Source of the DNA: Bemisia tabaci
Taxonomy: Eukaryota; Arthropoda; Insecta; Hemiptera; Aleyrodidae
DNA: 64,000 nucleotides
NCBI RefSeq assembly: GCF_918797505.1
Contig: NC_092796.1
Location: 1,240,001-1,304,000, forward strand
Reading direction: 5' to 3'
This document shows, piece after piece, positions 10,842 to 22,686 of this stretch. The first letter of the stretch is position 1. Every line of letters begins with the position of its first letter. The notes below the pieces were generated by a model. That model was not told the origin of the DNA and made no database searches. It was given only the letters and a program-made list of their open reading frames with translations. The position numbers and the translations under genes are program-made.

Positions 10842-13125
10842 CCATCGTTTCCCAGGGGGAAGAAAGTAACTTCATTTTGACTTCGCGAAATTTCCACTTA
10901 TAAATCGTATTTTTCCCAGGAGATTTTTAAACATATCTGACTGAAAGTTTCTCAAATTTTTCTTCAGGTTGCGGAGAAAAGTCAGAAAAACAGCTCCAAA
11001 ATGTCAACAGTATCAAATTTTCCGGTATTTAACTAGTTTACCGTTAGATAACGTTCAGATTAACGAGGATAACATTTCAACGCTGCAAAATTGACATTCA
11101 GAAAACTGTTGAGGGTTTCTAACTGAAATTTCACTTTAGTTACTTCTAATTGCATCCAAAAATCAGTAAAATTTTGGAGAAAATTGAGCAATAATGAAAT
11201 TATGTTCAATAATGTTCTCGTGAAAAAATAAATTCTTGGAGCCATTTTTGCAACCCTGATGGTCCGGAGTAACGTTCATTTGTTTTGGGCGAGGACAAAC
11301 TGCGTGCGCAACTTTTTGGCGGAGACTCGGGGAATGAGCGACTCTGAAACAGTGAAGTAAGAGAGATACCACTTATCGAGCATGTTCGTTATGCTAGCTG
11401 CCTATCCTCGAAAATGACGGAGAACCGAGGCAGGCTGTTATTGGCATGGGATATTTTCAGGAGAGCCAAACCAAGGCACGCTTGTTATGCTGTTGCGTTG
11501 CAAGCTTGCTATAGCTAGATCTCACGTGAAATCAGTAGCAACGCCATTTATATTTCAGAACCTCTCTTCCGCTGTTGTTCATTTTTTTTATTTATTTATT
11601 TATTTCTCCGGTTTCAAACACGAGGAATTTTTTTCTTTATTTGTAGTTATAAAAAATAATTTCTGCCTCGTATTTAAATGAATGTTCGGGAAATCAGGAC
11701 ATTCAGACTTCAAAAGCTCTCTAAAGCCACGGAAAATACAGAACGCATAACTAGTATATTAAGAATGAAATACCGATGATCGCACTGTATGGAAAGTCAG
11801 ATTTTACAATACCGTATGAACAAAGCTGGAATGCAGGTTTTCCATGGAAAACAATGCGAGGAATAATGTTTTCGCTGAACGATGGCACGGGTTCTAATCA
11901 CGAGGGTATTGCTTACCTGGAACAAAGCAAACAAAACAATTTGATCAGCGCGCTAACAACGGAAAAAGAGCATTTTCGAGGCAAATTTCAAAGGGATGCG
12001 TTTAAGCCGAAAAATAAAATCCCCTTGCTCCGGTGATCAAAACCGGATGGGTTCTTTTTGTGCGAATGGATTGCGTTGATGTTGATAAAATCAATTATTC
12101 CTGCAGGGAAATCAATGACTGATATGCCGTTGCTGAAACAGCCAGAAAAGCTTTTATCGGTGTAAACGCTAGCCACATTGAGCCAGCGATGATTAAAATG
12201 GATTTCTTCGAAATTACTGGTGCGGCTTTTTCATGTCACGAGTTAGGAGTAACTACGGAGGGACTCCCGCGGTTGAACTGTATAAAAATCAAATGTTCGC
12301 AGTGTCTTCATTGGAATGAATGAAGTAAAGCATAATATAAAGAATCTCAAAATCACCATTCTTGCCTTAAGCTAGGAAGGCTAAAATGTAACAGGATAAA
12401 TGCTCGAGAGCTTTCGTACGGAGTCAACTTTGGCCTAAATGGTGAATTGAAAAAAAATAAAACAATCTTTCAAATCCGACACCATATATATAAATTTAGG
12501 GAGCTACGTTTCATTTGTTAAGGGGAGCTATTGAATTTTAAGCCCGTTTTCTATGATTACAGCATGCCTTTCCGATAGCTTCCTGAAGAACAGTGGCTCT
12601 CATGGCTGAGACTGCTGAGGTGACAAAATGAAATGAGGGATTGAAAGACTGAAAGGCTCACTTCAAAAGATTTTCTTCTTTTGATTATTTTTGTGAATTT
12701 TCTGCGTGATTTGACCGAAATTCCCTGAAATCTTTTGATAGAAAACATGCAGTTATGATGGATAAAGAAAGAAGCTCTCGTTTTCGTGTGAAATTTTACG
12801 ATTTGTCAAAGCGAATACGCTCATCTTACTCTTTTGACTGTCATCGATTTAACCTAAAACTTCTATACCAGAAATCCGAGTCGTTTATACACGAGCCTTC
12901 TTAGACCAGGAAACAGATTCCGGAAATTCTAGCCTCGTCTGAACGCTGGAGGACTGTAACTTGCAAAAGCAGTTGAGCATCCGGGATATTCGACACTTGA
13001 TGAGACGAATTAATCCACTTATAACTTAATTTAACATGATATTCGTTAAAGATCACGAGGCCGCAGGAAAGTGCGAGCTCCGTGGATTTTACAACGGCAA
13101 TAAACCTGAAATACCTCTTCGGGAT
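10842..13125. other. About 2.3 kb of unique sequence, no supported gene
   Basis: The only simple repeat is (TTTA)4 near 11,588-11,606. An 86-codon plus-strand frame (11,776-12,036) and others here have no domain or splice support. Confidence 0.5.
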
Positions 13126-13261
13126 TACGTCACTTCTCGTCGCTCCTCTGGCGTAAGAACGTACCACGATTTTTACGTGAGCCCTGTTTTGAATATAAAT
13201 CCATGCTTTCTGAGGCTCATGCGGGAATTGAGATACGCCCTTACGTCAGAAACGCCACGTT
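13126..13261. mobile_element. Family P foldback MITE, copy 1 (diverged)
   Basis: TACGTCAC...CTCCTCTGGCGTAAG opens the element, and GAGATACGCCCTTACGTCAG closes it as its inverted partner. The centre carries CGTGAGCCCTGTTTTGAATA and TTTCTGAGGCTCATG, also mirrored. The copy at 26.3 kb shares order and spacing. The 128-codon frame across it is read-through of repeat DNA. Confidence 0.7.
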
Positions 13262-14290
13262 ATATCTGCGATAATCGGAACTTCACGTCGAAACAACGGG
13301 ATCCAAGTATCATCTGCAATTATTCCGAAGCTTCAAGAAGTTCGACGGGAAAGTCGATACACCACCGCATCTCCCTTACTTTTCCGCAAAAAAATTCGAC
13401 GCAGGTGACAGGGTTTACATAGGCAGGTTTCCAAAAATTTCACTTACTGAAATTAAGAAATTTGACGATAAACTTAGGTACTGATGAATGAAAATTAGGA
13501 AACCTTAAGTTTCCGACGGTAAAATAAGTTGATTTTGGTGATTATTTGACTGTTATCTCGTCAGCCAATAAGGGACCTCCGTAATTTTCTATATTTATGA
13601 AAACCAAGACTATAATTTTAGATATAACTTGTAACTGCAATTTTCGTATTAATTGTAATTTTAGATGATCAGCCTCATTCCATTTCCCGTCGTCTAACTT
13701 TCTCTCATACATTATTCTCGTCTCGGAGAATGAAACAAATAACGCCGCGAAACTAGCTGATAAATGTCCCTGGATTAAGAGGAGTACAATCCCGAAATTT
13801 CAATTAGATCCTGCAGGGTCATCATCAGAAGTTGTGCTTTTCGCTGAGAAGAAAACTCTCATCCGCCAAATGTGATGACTCTCGCGGATTGAAAAATGAC
13901 TTATTTATACAAATTTTTGGAGAGGGAAAAGTTCTTGAATCAATACGTGTCTAGCGGTGTGAAAAAACTTCCTCTTTCTACAAGAATGACAGCATCACAA
14001 AGACGTAAGGGTGGCAGTGGAATCACGTACCTGACGTACCCCGGTGCGGAGCACTCGGTAGGTGTCGCCAGTTTTCCTTGAATTCCAGTCATTAGAAAGG
14101 AGCTGATAATTCGAAAGTTTAAATGTCAAATGGAACAAAACTGGATTTGTAAAAATGCCTGTCCTCCTCTAATAATATTCCTTTGTCATTTTTCTGCACA
14201 TAGCTCTATGTCATGATGAACATTTACTATACTTGCGAGATCTTTCACGAGCTCCACCTGAATTTTACATCTGTTTTCAGAGCTGCTTTC
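13262..14290. other. Unique AT-rich sequence, no supported gene
   Basis: I see no repeat pair or coding-like segment. Short frames only (at most 61 codons). Confidence 0.5.
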
Positions 14291-14492
14291 TGCGGGCTGA
14301 TTCTTGAAATTGATAGACAAAGCTATAGACAAAGAAGACGTAAGGAGTATGGAGCGGTCCGATTGGTTGAAATGTGTGGTTCTTATTATAGACTACGGGA
14401 GAAAATGATGGACAAACTGATGGATCTCTCGCGGGTTGCCGTTAGTTAGTCTATTACCTCATTCCTTTGTCCATTTAAACCACCTGCTTCTT
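14291..14492. mobile_element. Family R MITE, copy 1 (right end truncated)
   Basis: It starts TGCGGGCTGATTCTTGAAAT followed by TGATAGACAAAGCTATAGAC, the same arm as the complete copy at 37,195-37,455. The interior GAGAAAATGATGGACAAACT and CTCTCGCGGGTTGCCGTTAG also match. The inverted right arm stops after CCACCTGCTTCTTCAGACAA, so the outer part is missing. Non-coding. Confidence 0.75.
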
Positions 14493-14833
14493 CAGACAAG
14501 AATCGAGCGAACGGAGGATGCAATTTTTTTTTAAAAAAATGTTGACTTGCAATCGGCTCTTTAGGTCATTGGATGCGTTGTCTTTTCCGTTTCTAGAGGG
14601 TGGGTTTTTAGGCGGAAGCGACAACGCGGATGATGCGCGGATGAATTCACCTCACGTCGCGCGGTGTCCGTAATCAGGCGGTGCAATTTCCTCTTTGATC
14701 CTTCGAAGCCCCCGTGCTCCAGATTCACACACAATCACCGAAACACAAACAAGGAGGGCCACACTTACCGACGTTTACAGTTGTGTTGTAGTTTCGTCCC
14801 GTCCTCTATTCCCCGCATGTTCACTCCGGTGCC
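14493..14833. other. Spacer between two MITEs
   Basis: The stretch contains mixed GC sequence and no recognised feature. Confidence 0.5.
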
Positions 14834-14983
14834 GTGGCGTGCTTTGCGATGTATCGATTGTTGGGCCATTTAAACCTATGGAAAAGGATCGATAAACAGG
14901 GTGTTCGCAGCGAAAACCTTAATAATCGATTATTTACCATAGCTTCAAATGAGGAAATATCGATAGATCGCAAAGCACGCCAC
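14834..14983. mobile_element. Family Q foldback MITE, copy 1
   Basis: GTGGCGTGCTTTGCGATGTA at the left is mirrored by a right end whose reverse complement is GTGGCGTGCTTTGCGATCTA. Arms of about 60 bp include TCGAT, CATTTAAACCTATGG on the left, and a diverged CATTTGAAGCTATGG on the right. The loop carries GGTGTTCGCAGCGAAAACCT. The total is 150 bp with no open frame. Confidence 0.88.
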
Positions 14984-16036
14984 TGCCCGAATCACACCTC
15001 GGACTCCCAAGTCGTGCTCGTCGGATAGGATATCGGAAAGAGCCCAGTATGAACGGTAACTTCGTGAGGAGGAGGGGGGGGAATTTTCTTAGTTTTCAAA
15101 TTTTCCTCCATCTTCACTGATTTTAGGGTGTTTAAACACATTAGATCGTGATTAGATTTGATTTTTAGGTTCACGTCGTGAAATTCTGAACAGAAAAATT
15201 GATTCAATAATTGTGTGGAAGAAATATCACGAGCGCGATGTAAAATTTGAAGAGTCAGTATGACCTGACATTTCATGATTGAACAAAATTTCCTGAATTA
15301 AGTCATCACCCTGCGATAGGTAACTTTTTGACAGGAACGGTGATAGTGGAAAAAGGGGGAACACGAGAACAGAACGACAAAACAGGAGAATAAAAACGTA
15401 ATTTTTATGCGCTGAGTGATAAAAGGATTCAAGAACTAAATTACTTTCTCTGGCGACGGGAAAACTTGGAAATTCAATAAAATTCTAACTATCACCACTA
15501 GGGATTTCTTATTTGGAAGAAAGTTTTAACACGATTTAACATCCGGTTTATATCTTCTCATTTATTCGCAGCCTTTTATTTTATTTCTATGGTCTTTTTT
15601 CTGTGCAGCTGGTTCTTTTAATTGATTACATGTGTGTTCTTTTCAAATTGCTCGGCAAAAAAATTAAATTTAAAGCGATCCTACTTTCCTTCTGTTGTAA
15701 AAAATATTGTACACCCCACCTGGAGAAAAGAAAGTGCCCTCATTAGCAAGGGCCTTGGCAAGATGAGAGAGAAAAGGAAAGCTTAATTATTTTCCTCTTT
15801 GCTCAAAAAAGGGCGAGGGTGTATTAATTATTATTTCTTACACTATGCAGCCCGTATCTTTCAGTATAACTAATATTTGGGCTTCAGTTCCTTTCAAACT
15901 TCAAAAGCCCCGCCGTACCACCCAGTCTGGAGAACCTGTCAGTGATACTGAAACTAAGTCGGAGCGATTTTGAAAATGCTCCTAAGAGGGAACAGCCAAA
16001 CAGCTCAGCGTGGGAAAAAAACTTCCGATAAAGCTT
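14984..16036. other. Unique sequence, no supported gene
   Basis: A G-run (GGGGGGGG) lies near 15,072-15,080. Nothing else stands out. Confidence 0.5.
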
Positions 16037-16143
16037 TTGATCACAGACGCTAAAGGTACATTATACTGTAGGCGATGAGCAACACCACCGCCATATTAAC
16101 AGTGCCCATTGAGGAGGTGGGCTATTCATTCGTCTGTGATCAA
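16037..16143. repeat. Small inverted repeat (13-bp perfect arms)
   Basis: TTGATCACAGACG at the left is perfectly mirrored by CGTCTGTGATCAA at the right, about 80 bp apart. It may be the relic of a larger foldback; no second copy was seen in the window. Confidence 0.5.
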
Positions 16144-17591
16144 TGGTGCAAGCGAAAACTAACTGTGTTAATTTCAGTTGAGCTGTAACACAGACCTGAT
16201 TTTTCTGGAAAGGCCACAGATATTTGAATTTCATTTTGCAATATGAAACAAGTGTTTATTCCAAAATTAAGTCCAGTTATCTGCCGTCCACAGCAAACTA
16301 GCGCCGTAACTCCACTCAAAATGGTTTCATTTTCTCCAGCACGTGCTGCTCTATTACAAGAAAGTGCAATTGCCACTTGTGTTTATTGTTTAATTTATAG
16401 GCCCTAATAATGTGGCGGAATTGTATTGAAAAAATGAAGGATGAACATTTGTTAGGTTTTTTGTAAAACAGCATTTTGTCGAAAACGCATTAAAAAAAGG
16501 TGAATGGAGATACGGCGTTTTTACTTTCCACAACAGTTATGATTTTTGTGAATTAGAAAGATAAAAAGAGGTTCTTCACAAGTCTTCCCTCAAAAAAACA
16601 AGAAGATGGACAGTTCCTAAAAAAAAAAATTAAAATCTAATAAATATAAACCTAGAGGCTTTCAAACTGCAGTGCCTCTCCGAGAAAATGTTTGGATCCA
16701 CTTGGGGTTGGGTCGCGTGGCAACCTAAAAAAGCCCTCGGTTTTATCCTTCTTCTTTTTCGACTGACTTTTCCACTCTTGCGCGACAAAAACAAAAGATA
16801 TTCAAGGCAAGATTTGGCAATGCCTCCGACTCCCCTCGGTGCAATAGTTTCATTGGATTAAACAGTCATCAGCCGGGATTCAGCCGAAATTTCCACGTCA
16901 TTAGTAAGCAATGGTGCGTCATTACTAGCGACGCCCCCGGGGCAGCTAAAAAACAGCAGATTCTACACGGATTGCCTATTAGGCGAGGATAAGGAAAACT
17001 CCTCGTCCCTCGAGGGGAAGGGGGAGGGGATGAGATAAAGGAACGGTCAAAGTCCCGGAGTCGATTGAGATTCCATAAAAAGGCCGCCGGCTGTTTTTTG
17101 GGGGGCGGGAATACGAGGGGGTGCTCGACGCGAGGCCTAGCGGCGGTTTATGGTAATGGAATAAAAGAAAAATATCGGATGCGTAAGGAAAAGAACCCAG
17201 CGACAGGATCTCTCACCCCGCTGCCAGCTTTGGGCAACCGTATGATTCTTTTATAAAAAACGTGGAAATGATGGAGGAAAGAGACCGATCAAAAAATCTG
17301 TCATTTCTCAGTTATGTTCCATCTCAGGTGGAGATGAGTGAGCACAGAGAAAACTTTTCTGATTAATCAATAATCCAGTTGATAATATTCACGGGATATT
17401 CACAAGGATCATGATATTTTCATGTTAGTGTATGAGTGAATTGTAACGTTTTTGATACACATTTTACCCAAACACTATTTGTATTTTTGGTGTATTCTAC
17501 CAAAACCTGTTCTCATGACACGAATGATCGTGATCACGCTGGTTCGAGCAACTATTACCTCTCCAAGCCGCTCGCATTGCACCAACTTTTT
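16144..17591. other. Unique sequence, no supported gene
   Basis: A short GATACGGCGTTTTT near 16,508 resembles a family A end but lacks enough context to call. A G-rich stretch (GAGGGGAAGGGGGAGGGGAT) lies near 17,012-17,031. Confidence 0.45.
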
Positions 17592-18022
17592 ACGGATATC
17601 ATGAAACCTACCCTTACAGCTCTACACTCCGACTCATGTAGCAGTCAGCATTTTCTTTTCGCTATGATACACAAAATCCAAGAATTTTTGAGGGAAAATA
17701 TAAATAATTTAAAAATGCCGGAAGTCCTTTTGGGTATCATGAACCTACCTTACAGCTCTCCCGTAGCAGTCGCATTTCTTTCCTATGATACACAAAATCC
17801 AGATTTTGAGGAAAAAATATTTAAATGCGGAGCCCTTTCGATCATGAAACCTACCCTTACAGCTCTATACTCCGACTCATGTAGCAGTCAGCATTTTCTT
17901 TTCACTATGATACACACAAAATCCAAGAATTTTTGAGGGGAAAAAAAATTAATTTAAAAAATTGCCGGCAGTCCCTTTTTACGGATATCATGAACCGTAC
18001 CCTTAAATCTCTATACTCCTGG
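17592..18022 (+). repeat. Tandem array, ~141-bp unit, three copies plus a partial
   Basis: Units begin at 17,592, 17,732, 17,839 and 17,981, each opening with (GGTATCATGAA / ACGGATATCATGAA)ACCTACCC. Each full unit continues with ACAGCTCTA, GACTCATGTAGCAGTCAGCA, GATACACAAAATCCAAGAAT and TTGCCGGCAGTCC-like tails. Copy 2 is shortened by about 33 bp through internal losses, and copy 4 stops after about 42 bp. The 166-codon frame at 17,436-17,936 crosses the array, and its self-similar peptide is a by-product of the repeat. Confidence 0.88.
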
Positions 18023-18601
18023 TTTCACTTCAAAAATCGAGGAGGGATGATCTGACACTCGCGCGCCTCGGAGTCCCGGGTCCTGGGTCCCGGGGGCGAA
18101 GTTCGCACCCATGCGAAGCGAGCTTTGCAAGGGTCGGGAAATCCCATTCCGGCTTTGATATTCGAGCAAAATGTCATTACTTCCTCATCAAAAACTCCCA
18201 CCCTCGGAGCTCTGCCTTGGCTACCGTGTTTTCGCCGTTTCCTGTGGCCGCCGGGAACCAATGAAGGAGAATAAACAGCCCCAGGATTCGCTACGTCTCT
18301 CCGCCAAGAGGTATATCATAAAACTCATGTCTTGTCACACAGACCTATGGAGGTTTTCCAGGCATCGTTTTAGGGAAAGAATACGGCTACAGCGAGAGAA
18401 AAAATTGGTGATCAGCAAAAATTTAGTATTGGTAAAATTTCCACAATAGACTATCGGTGAGATTACCAAACTACTATTGATAAAATTACCAAAAATTTAC
18501 CATGAAGTTAGCGATTGCTGAGTTCCTTGAAATTTAACAGATTTTTTGTCTTTAGGTAAAAGAGTAGGATTGCCGATCGCTATGTTGTCAAGAGCAGAAG
18601 C
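18023..18601. other. Unique sequence with a TTGGTAAAATT-rich patch
   Basis: Positions about 18,425-18,520 hold repeated TTGGTAAAATT / AATTTTACCAA-like words in both orientations. These recall the GGTAG/CTACC-rich element at 48.0 kb, but I cannot define ends. Confidence 0.4.
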
Positions 18602-18750
18602 GGATCCAGCAATTTGGCAACACCGGATTCCCTCCATATAAACCTATGTTAAATAATCGATTCTTGTCGGAGCACCTGGCCACTCCAAGAATCGATATAA
18701 TTCCATAGGTTTAAATGGAGGGAATCCGGTGTTGCCAAATCGCTGGATCC
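18602..18750. mobile_element. Foldback MITE with GGATCCAGC ends (family Q2)
   Basis: The left end GGATCCAGCAATTTGGCAAC, then ACCGGATTCCCTCCAT, is mirrored almost perfectly by the right end. Arms of about 64 bp flank a loop of roughly 20 bp. The inner arm CATTTAAACCTATGG followed by ATCGATTCTT matches the inner part of family Q, while the outer 35 bp are unrelated to Q. The element is 149 bp and non-coding. Confidence 0.9.
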
Positions 18751-18817
18751 ACCAATGGTCAAGTGCACCGTCAAAAATACATGTTTTCACGCTTATTGAG
18801 ATTTTGTTGAATGTTTA

Positions 18818-20333
18818 CGGCCGGTTTCAGGACATTATTGTCAACGATTTTTTGTCCGCGCACCTTTTTTGTTCAGCAGTTTACGCCCACACGTAAAATA
18901 AGCAACAGTGACTTGGTGCAAGCGTTATATTTTAGTCGGTTTATCAAATGAGAAATTGAGAGAAAAGGAGGTGTTGTTATGGTTGCTCATTTTCTAAATG
19001 ACATGTTATTTCTTTCTTCTTTTGAATCATCTTTTTAAATTGTCATTGGTGAATATTTGGTTTTATTACCATCCTTAAAATATTGAATGTACAATATACC
19101 TTATATATGTATAGGTACTTTTTTTCTTTTTTCTTTACAAAAGTATTACTTCCTGTTGAAAACATTTATATTTTTAAAACTTGACAAATATTTTTATAAC
19201 CTTTCCCAAGCGACATTAATCTCAATGAGCCACAATTGTGCCGAAAAAAACTGCAAAAATGAATAAAAGAGGGGGAAAAAAACCAAGAAGCACGCAATCT
19301 TTAGTTTTAACCCATTCGTGCATCGATCTTTTAGAGTCAAATACGTCTAATTTTGAGCGTTTCGTTGCGCGTACACCTCACTGTGGCACAATAAAAGCAC
19401 AAAATATAAAAGAAAAAATTAAAGTGCTTTGGAAATCATTTTTGACACGGAACCACCAATATTTAAAACTCATACATTACATTATTGTTCTCCTTTGATA
19501 AATTGATACATATTTTTTTACCATCAATTTAAATGAGAACAATCAATGCAGAGTGTGCTAACATTTCAAAATCATGAGTTAAAAAACGTTAAATATTAAA
19601 GCCTAACAGAGCGGAGCGGCGCGATGCCAGCGCGAGAGGCTCACTGGCGCCTACAAACCTAAGTGGATACTTCACGCATTGCACAATGCTTGAAGTATCC
19701 ACTTAGGTTTGTAGGCGCCAATGCGCGTTTCGCGCTGGCCACCCGCCCGCCTGGCGGCGACGCCTGAAGCAACTATTTTACAACAGAGGTGTTGCACAGT
19801 ATTATACGAAATTGAACGTATTAAGAATGACAGGCATCCTTTAAAAGTACAGATCTTTCCTCGCAAAATAAATCAAGATACTTATCGTACACTGGAAAAA
19901 TCTAAGAGCCTTTAGCTGAGGCAAATATAGAGGTTTATCCGGTTCAGGTATAACAAGGTGGAAATTTCTTGAAAGATAATTAAGTCCTGTTACACCAAAG
20001 TGGTGTAGAGAGTTTTAGTGAATTTTGTCTCATGGAATTGACACTTCCCCATTTTTACCAAAACTCTCATCTAGATATTATTCTCCGTTGGACCTAACAG
20101 ACAAAACAAAAAAACAAACGAACCCTTATTCTTCCACGACATTATGTATTTTCATCCAAAAACGTCGTGAGGTATTGTCGTTTGTATTTACATGTGGGCC
20201 AATTAACTTTGGGTCTCAACTGGCACGTGGACCAAAACTCCCGTGCCGAAAAAACGCGTGGACGTAAATTACTGGAAAAATCAGGTGCGCGGACAAAAAA
20301 TCGTTGACGAAATGTCCTATAACCTTGCGGCCA
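18818..20333. mobile_element. ~1.5-kb element with long inverted ends (ISL2EU-like by end sequence)
   Basis: AGGACATTATTGTCAACGAT then TTTTTGTCCGCGCACCT on the left is mirrored at the right, whose reverse complement reads AGGACATTTCGTCAACGATT then TTTTGTCCGCGCACCTG. The interior is AT-rich and lacks a transposase: the longest frame is 86 codons (19,238-19,498) with no domain. Repeated GACATTTTGTC / GACAAAATGTC-like words in ends are, from memory, typical of ISL2EU-type elements, so that assignment is tentative. It contains the palindrome at 19,626-19,740. Confidence 0.6.
19626..19740. repeat. Near-perfect hairpin inside the 1.5-kb element
   Basis: TGGCGCCTACAAACCTAAGT then GGATACTTCACGCATTG is followed after 2 bp by its inverse with one mismatch, over 37 bp per arm (19,645-19,720). 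A looser outer pairing (GCCAGCGCGA / CGCGCTGGC) extends it to about 115 bp. The words GCCTACAA and TACTTCACGCATTG recur in the 80-bp array at 54.4 kb. Confidence 0.9.
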
Positions 20334-21570
20334 CATGAAAAAACAAATTCGGAACAATTACTAAAATTTCAAGATATTTGCTAGCCCCTGGTCAATTTCA
20401 CCGTTTCCCACTCAATCGAGTATGTTCCAGGTAGTTTTACCACTTTTTTGTTTAAAAGATGGTTACGTAAAATTTCTACGGAAGAGATATATTTACAAAC
20501 CATTGTGACGAAAGAAAATTAAATCTCTGAAAATTTTGTCACTTTTCAAGAATTTTATTTAATTTTTGTTTGAAAACATAAAAAAAAAAAAAAATCGAGA
20601 AAGTTCAAACAAACTTGACCTTACTCATAAAAATGTACTCGTTAGTTGCCATTTCGTTGCTGTAGAAATTTGACCGGAAAAATTGGATATCAAGGATGGA
20701 GATAGGCCGGCCAAAATGAGCAAAGGATCCATTGTGAAAATTTGTTATTGAGGTAAAATAATAAAATCCTTTCATACACCAAGTTTCTAACATCAAATAT
20801 TAAGCAGGAAGTAATCGTCTTCCACAAAAACAGCGCAAATGACGTCAATACTTTCGAGGGTTTATAATAATAGTTCGTAACACTCTTTAGTGAAGACTTT
20901 ATTTCAAAAAGCGCACTAGAGGCATTTTCCGTACACACGTAAATCCACTCCCCAAATCCTATTTTCCGGGAAAGGGAACTCCTCCCCGCTCCCGGTTCGT
21001 TCCTAACGTTTCGAGCTGTACGAAACGCGAACGCACATAAAATTCCGTGTCCTCGAGAGAACTAGACAAAAATATCCGCATTCAAAGAACGGGACGGCAA
21101 TCTTCGTGTAAACATACCAGGTTCCGGAAAATAGGTCATTTTTTCCCCGAATAAGGACGAAGCTATTCCGAACTCCGGAAATGAAAATGCACTCTCATAA
21201 CGGGGTTTACGAAATGGTTTGGCAAGATTCCTGTCACTCACATTTTCGCTAAAAGTTCATCCGCGCGTGGAATTCTTCTCGTAAGCACACGCTCCTTACA
21301 CGCATGAAACATACAAGCGCTCTGCGCGGTATAAAAGTAAAGGAGGAAGTTTCTCGTTCTTCGTCAATAATTGAAGCAACCCATGTTGAAGCCTCTTAAA
21401 TGTGTTTTTCTGTTGAACCTTGGCGAGTAAACATCCTGATGAGACTCAGGGTCCATCAAAAAAACATTTTTTTCTGCGCTGAACAACGATGGGTTCAATT
21501 GCTCGGAATGGATGTCTCCGCACTATGGGCAAACCCGAGGAACGATTCGGAGGGTCGTTGCGGATTTTTG
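20334..21570. other. Unique sequence, no supported gene
   Basis: A run of 14-15 A lies at about 20,580-20,594. No repeat pair or coding-like block was found. Confidence 0.5.
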
Positions 21571-21727
21571 CAGTGGCGCGGCGTGCGTTGCGATGTATCG
21601 ATTGATCTGCTATTTAAACCTACCGAAAAGGATCGATGAACGGAGGGTTCGCAACGAACACCTTGATAATCGATTCTTTACCGTTGCTTCACATGGGAAA
21701 ATATCGAAAATCGATCATTCGCAAGTG
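21571..21727. mobile_element. Family Q foldback MITE, copy 2
   Basis: CAGTGGCGCGGCGTGCGTTG then CGATGTATCGATTGATCTGC, TATTTAAACCTA and AAAGGATCGATGAAC follow the same order as copy 1 at 14.8 kb. The right arm (AATCGATTCTTTACCGTTGC) is recognisable, but its outermost bases have decayed to GATCATTCGCAAGTG. Overlapping frames of 75-95 codons here are not genes. Confidence 0.8.
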
Positions 21728-22063
21728 GAATTTTGGCCGATTGGGTTCGTGGCGGGGCATCGAATCAAGCGTTCACGATCTCGAACACAATTATTATAAA
21801 TTCGAAGCTTTTGTGCGATAAAAGTTTAAAGGGCCGTATACGGAGCGTATGTTCGATCTGCGGCTGTTGGCACGAGTTCAAGCGTTCGAAGTGTTCGGGG
21901 ATTCGAATGATGTTTAGCATCAGCTCACACGAAGTCAGTTGGAAGAATGTCAATCATTGAGGTTTAATATTGTGAGAATTCGAACGAATTTTTGGAACAC
22001 GTTGTCGACTTTTTGGATGTTGTTTTAATAGAATTTGTTCACACTGCGATTCAGAGGGAAAAG
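21728..22063. other. Unique spacer
   Basis: No feature is recognised between the family Q copy and the family B hairpin. Confidence 0.5.
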
Positions 22064-22138
22064 TGGACGAATTTATGCTAAAAGGAACTATACATGCAAA
22101 TCCTATGCACATAGTTCCTTTTAGCATAAATACGTCCA
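22064..22138. mobile_element. Family B compact hairpin (75 bp)
   Basis: TGGACGAATTTATGCTAAAA then GGAACTAT is mirrored by ATAGTTCC then TTTTAGCATAAATACGTCCA, one mismatch in about 28 bp per arm. The 15-21-bp loop includes CATGCAAATCCTATGCA. Too short for any coding role. The right arm recurs at 3.7 kb. Confidence 0.9.
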
Positions 22139-22168
22139 AATTAAACCCTCGATTGGAATTCTGTTTTT

Positions 22169-22686
22169 AGGAGAGGAGAGAGGGGCTAGAGAAGATTATG
22201 AAAAACAGGAGGGTGGAAAAAATGAAGTGAAGGAGATTGAAGTGGTAAGGGAAGAAATGGAAGAGGAAAGGTAGTGAGAGGAGAGATTGAAATGGAAGGA
22301 AAAGGATAAGTAGAGAAGCAAGATGAAAAGGAGGATCCGAAAAGAAGATGCAGATCCAAAAGGAGAGAATAGAGACAGGAGAGGCAGAAGGAAAAGAAAA
22401 GGGTGGAGACGGAGAATAGGAAAAATTAGTGAGAGAAGAAAAAGAAGAGGATTGGGTGACGAAGACAAAAAAGGAATAAGTGAAAGGAAAGGTAGGAAAA
22501 AAAGGAAAAAGAGGGGAGAGAGAGATCGGCATAGGAGGAAGGAGAGGAAGGATATAAAGGAAAGAAAAAAGTCAGAAGAGGGAGAAAAGAAATGATTTTA
22601 TGAAATGAAGAGGAGGATGAGAAGCGGCAAGAGGAGATGGAAGAGGAAGATGGAATAGAAAACGAGGTGGGGGAAAAAAGAACCGC
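22169..22686 (+). repeat. ~515-bp polypurine (GA-rich) tract
   Basis: The plus strand is overwhelmingly A and G (GGAGAGGAGAGAGGGG at the start, GGAAAAAGAGGGGAGAGAGA in the middle), with only scattered C or T. Long frames on both strands, Lys/Arg/Glu-rich on plus and Ser/Phe/Leu-rich on minus, are consequences of the composition. No fixed repeat unit is visible. Confidence 0.9.

Noticed and set aside
16500..16530. GATACGGCGTTTTT as a family A end
   Set aside because: Only about 14 bp match and no arm or interior sequence follows.
17436..17936. 166-codon frame with repeated peptide blocks
   Set aside because: The repetition mirrors the 141-bp tandem DNA repeat, and the units differ in length so the phase is not preserved.
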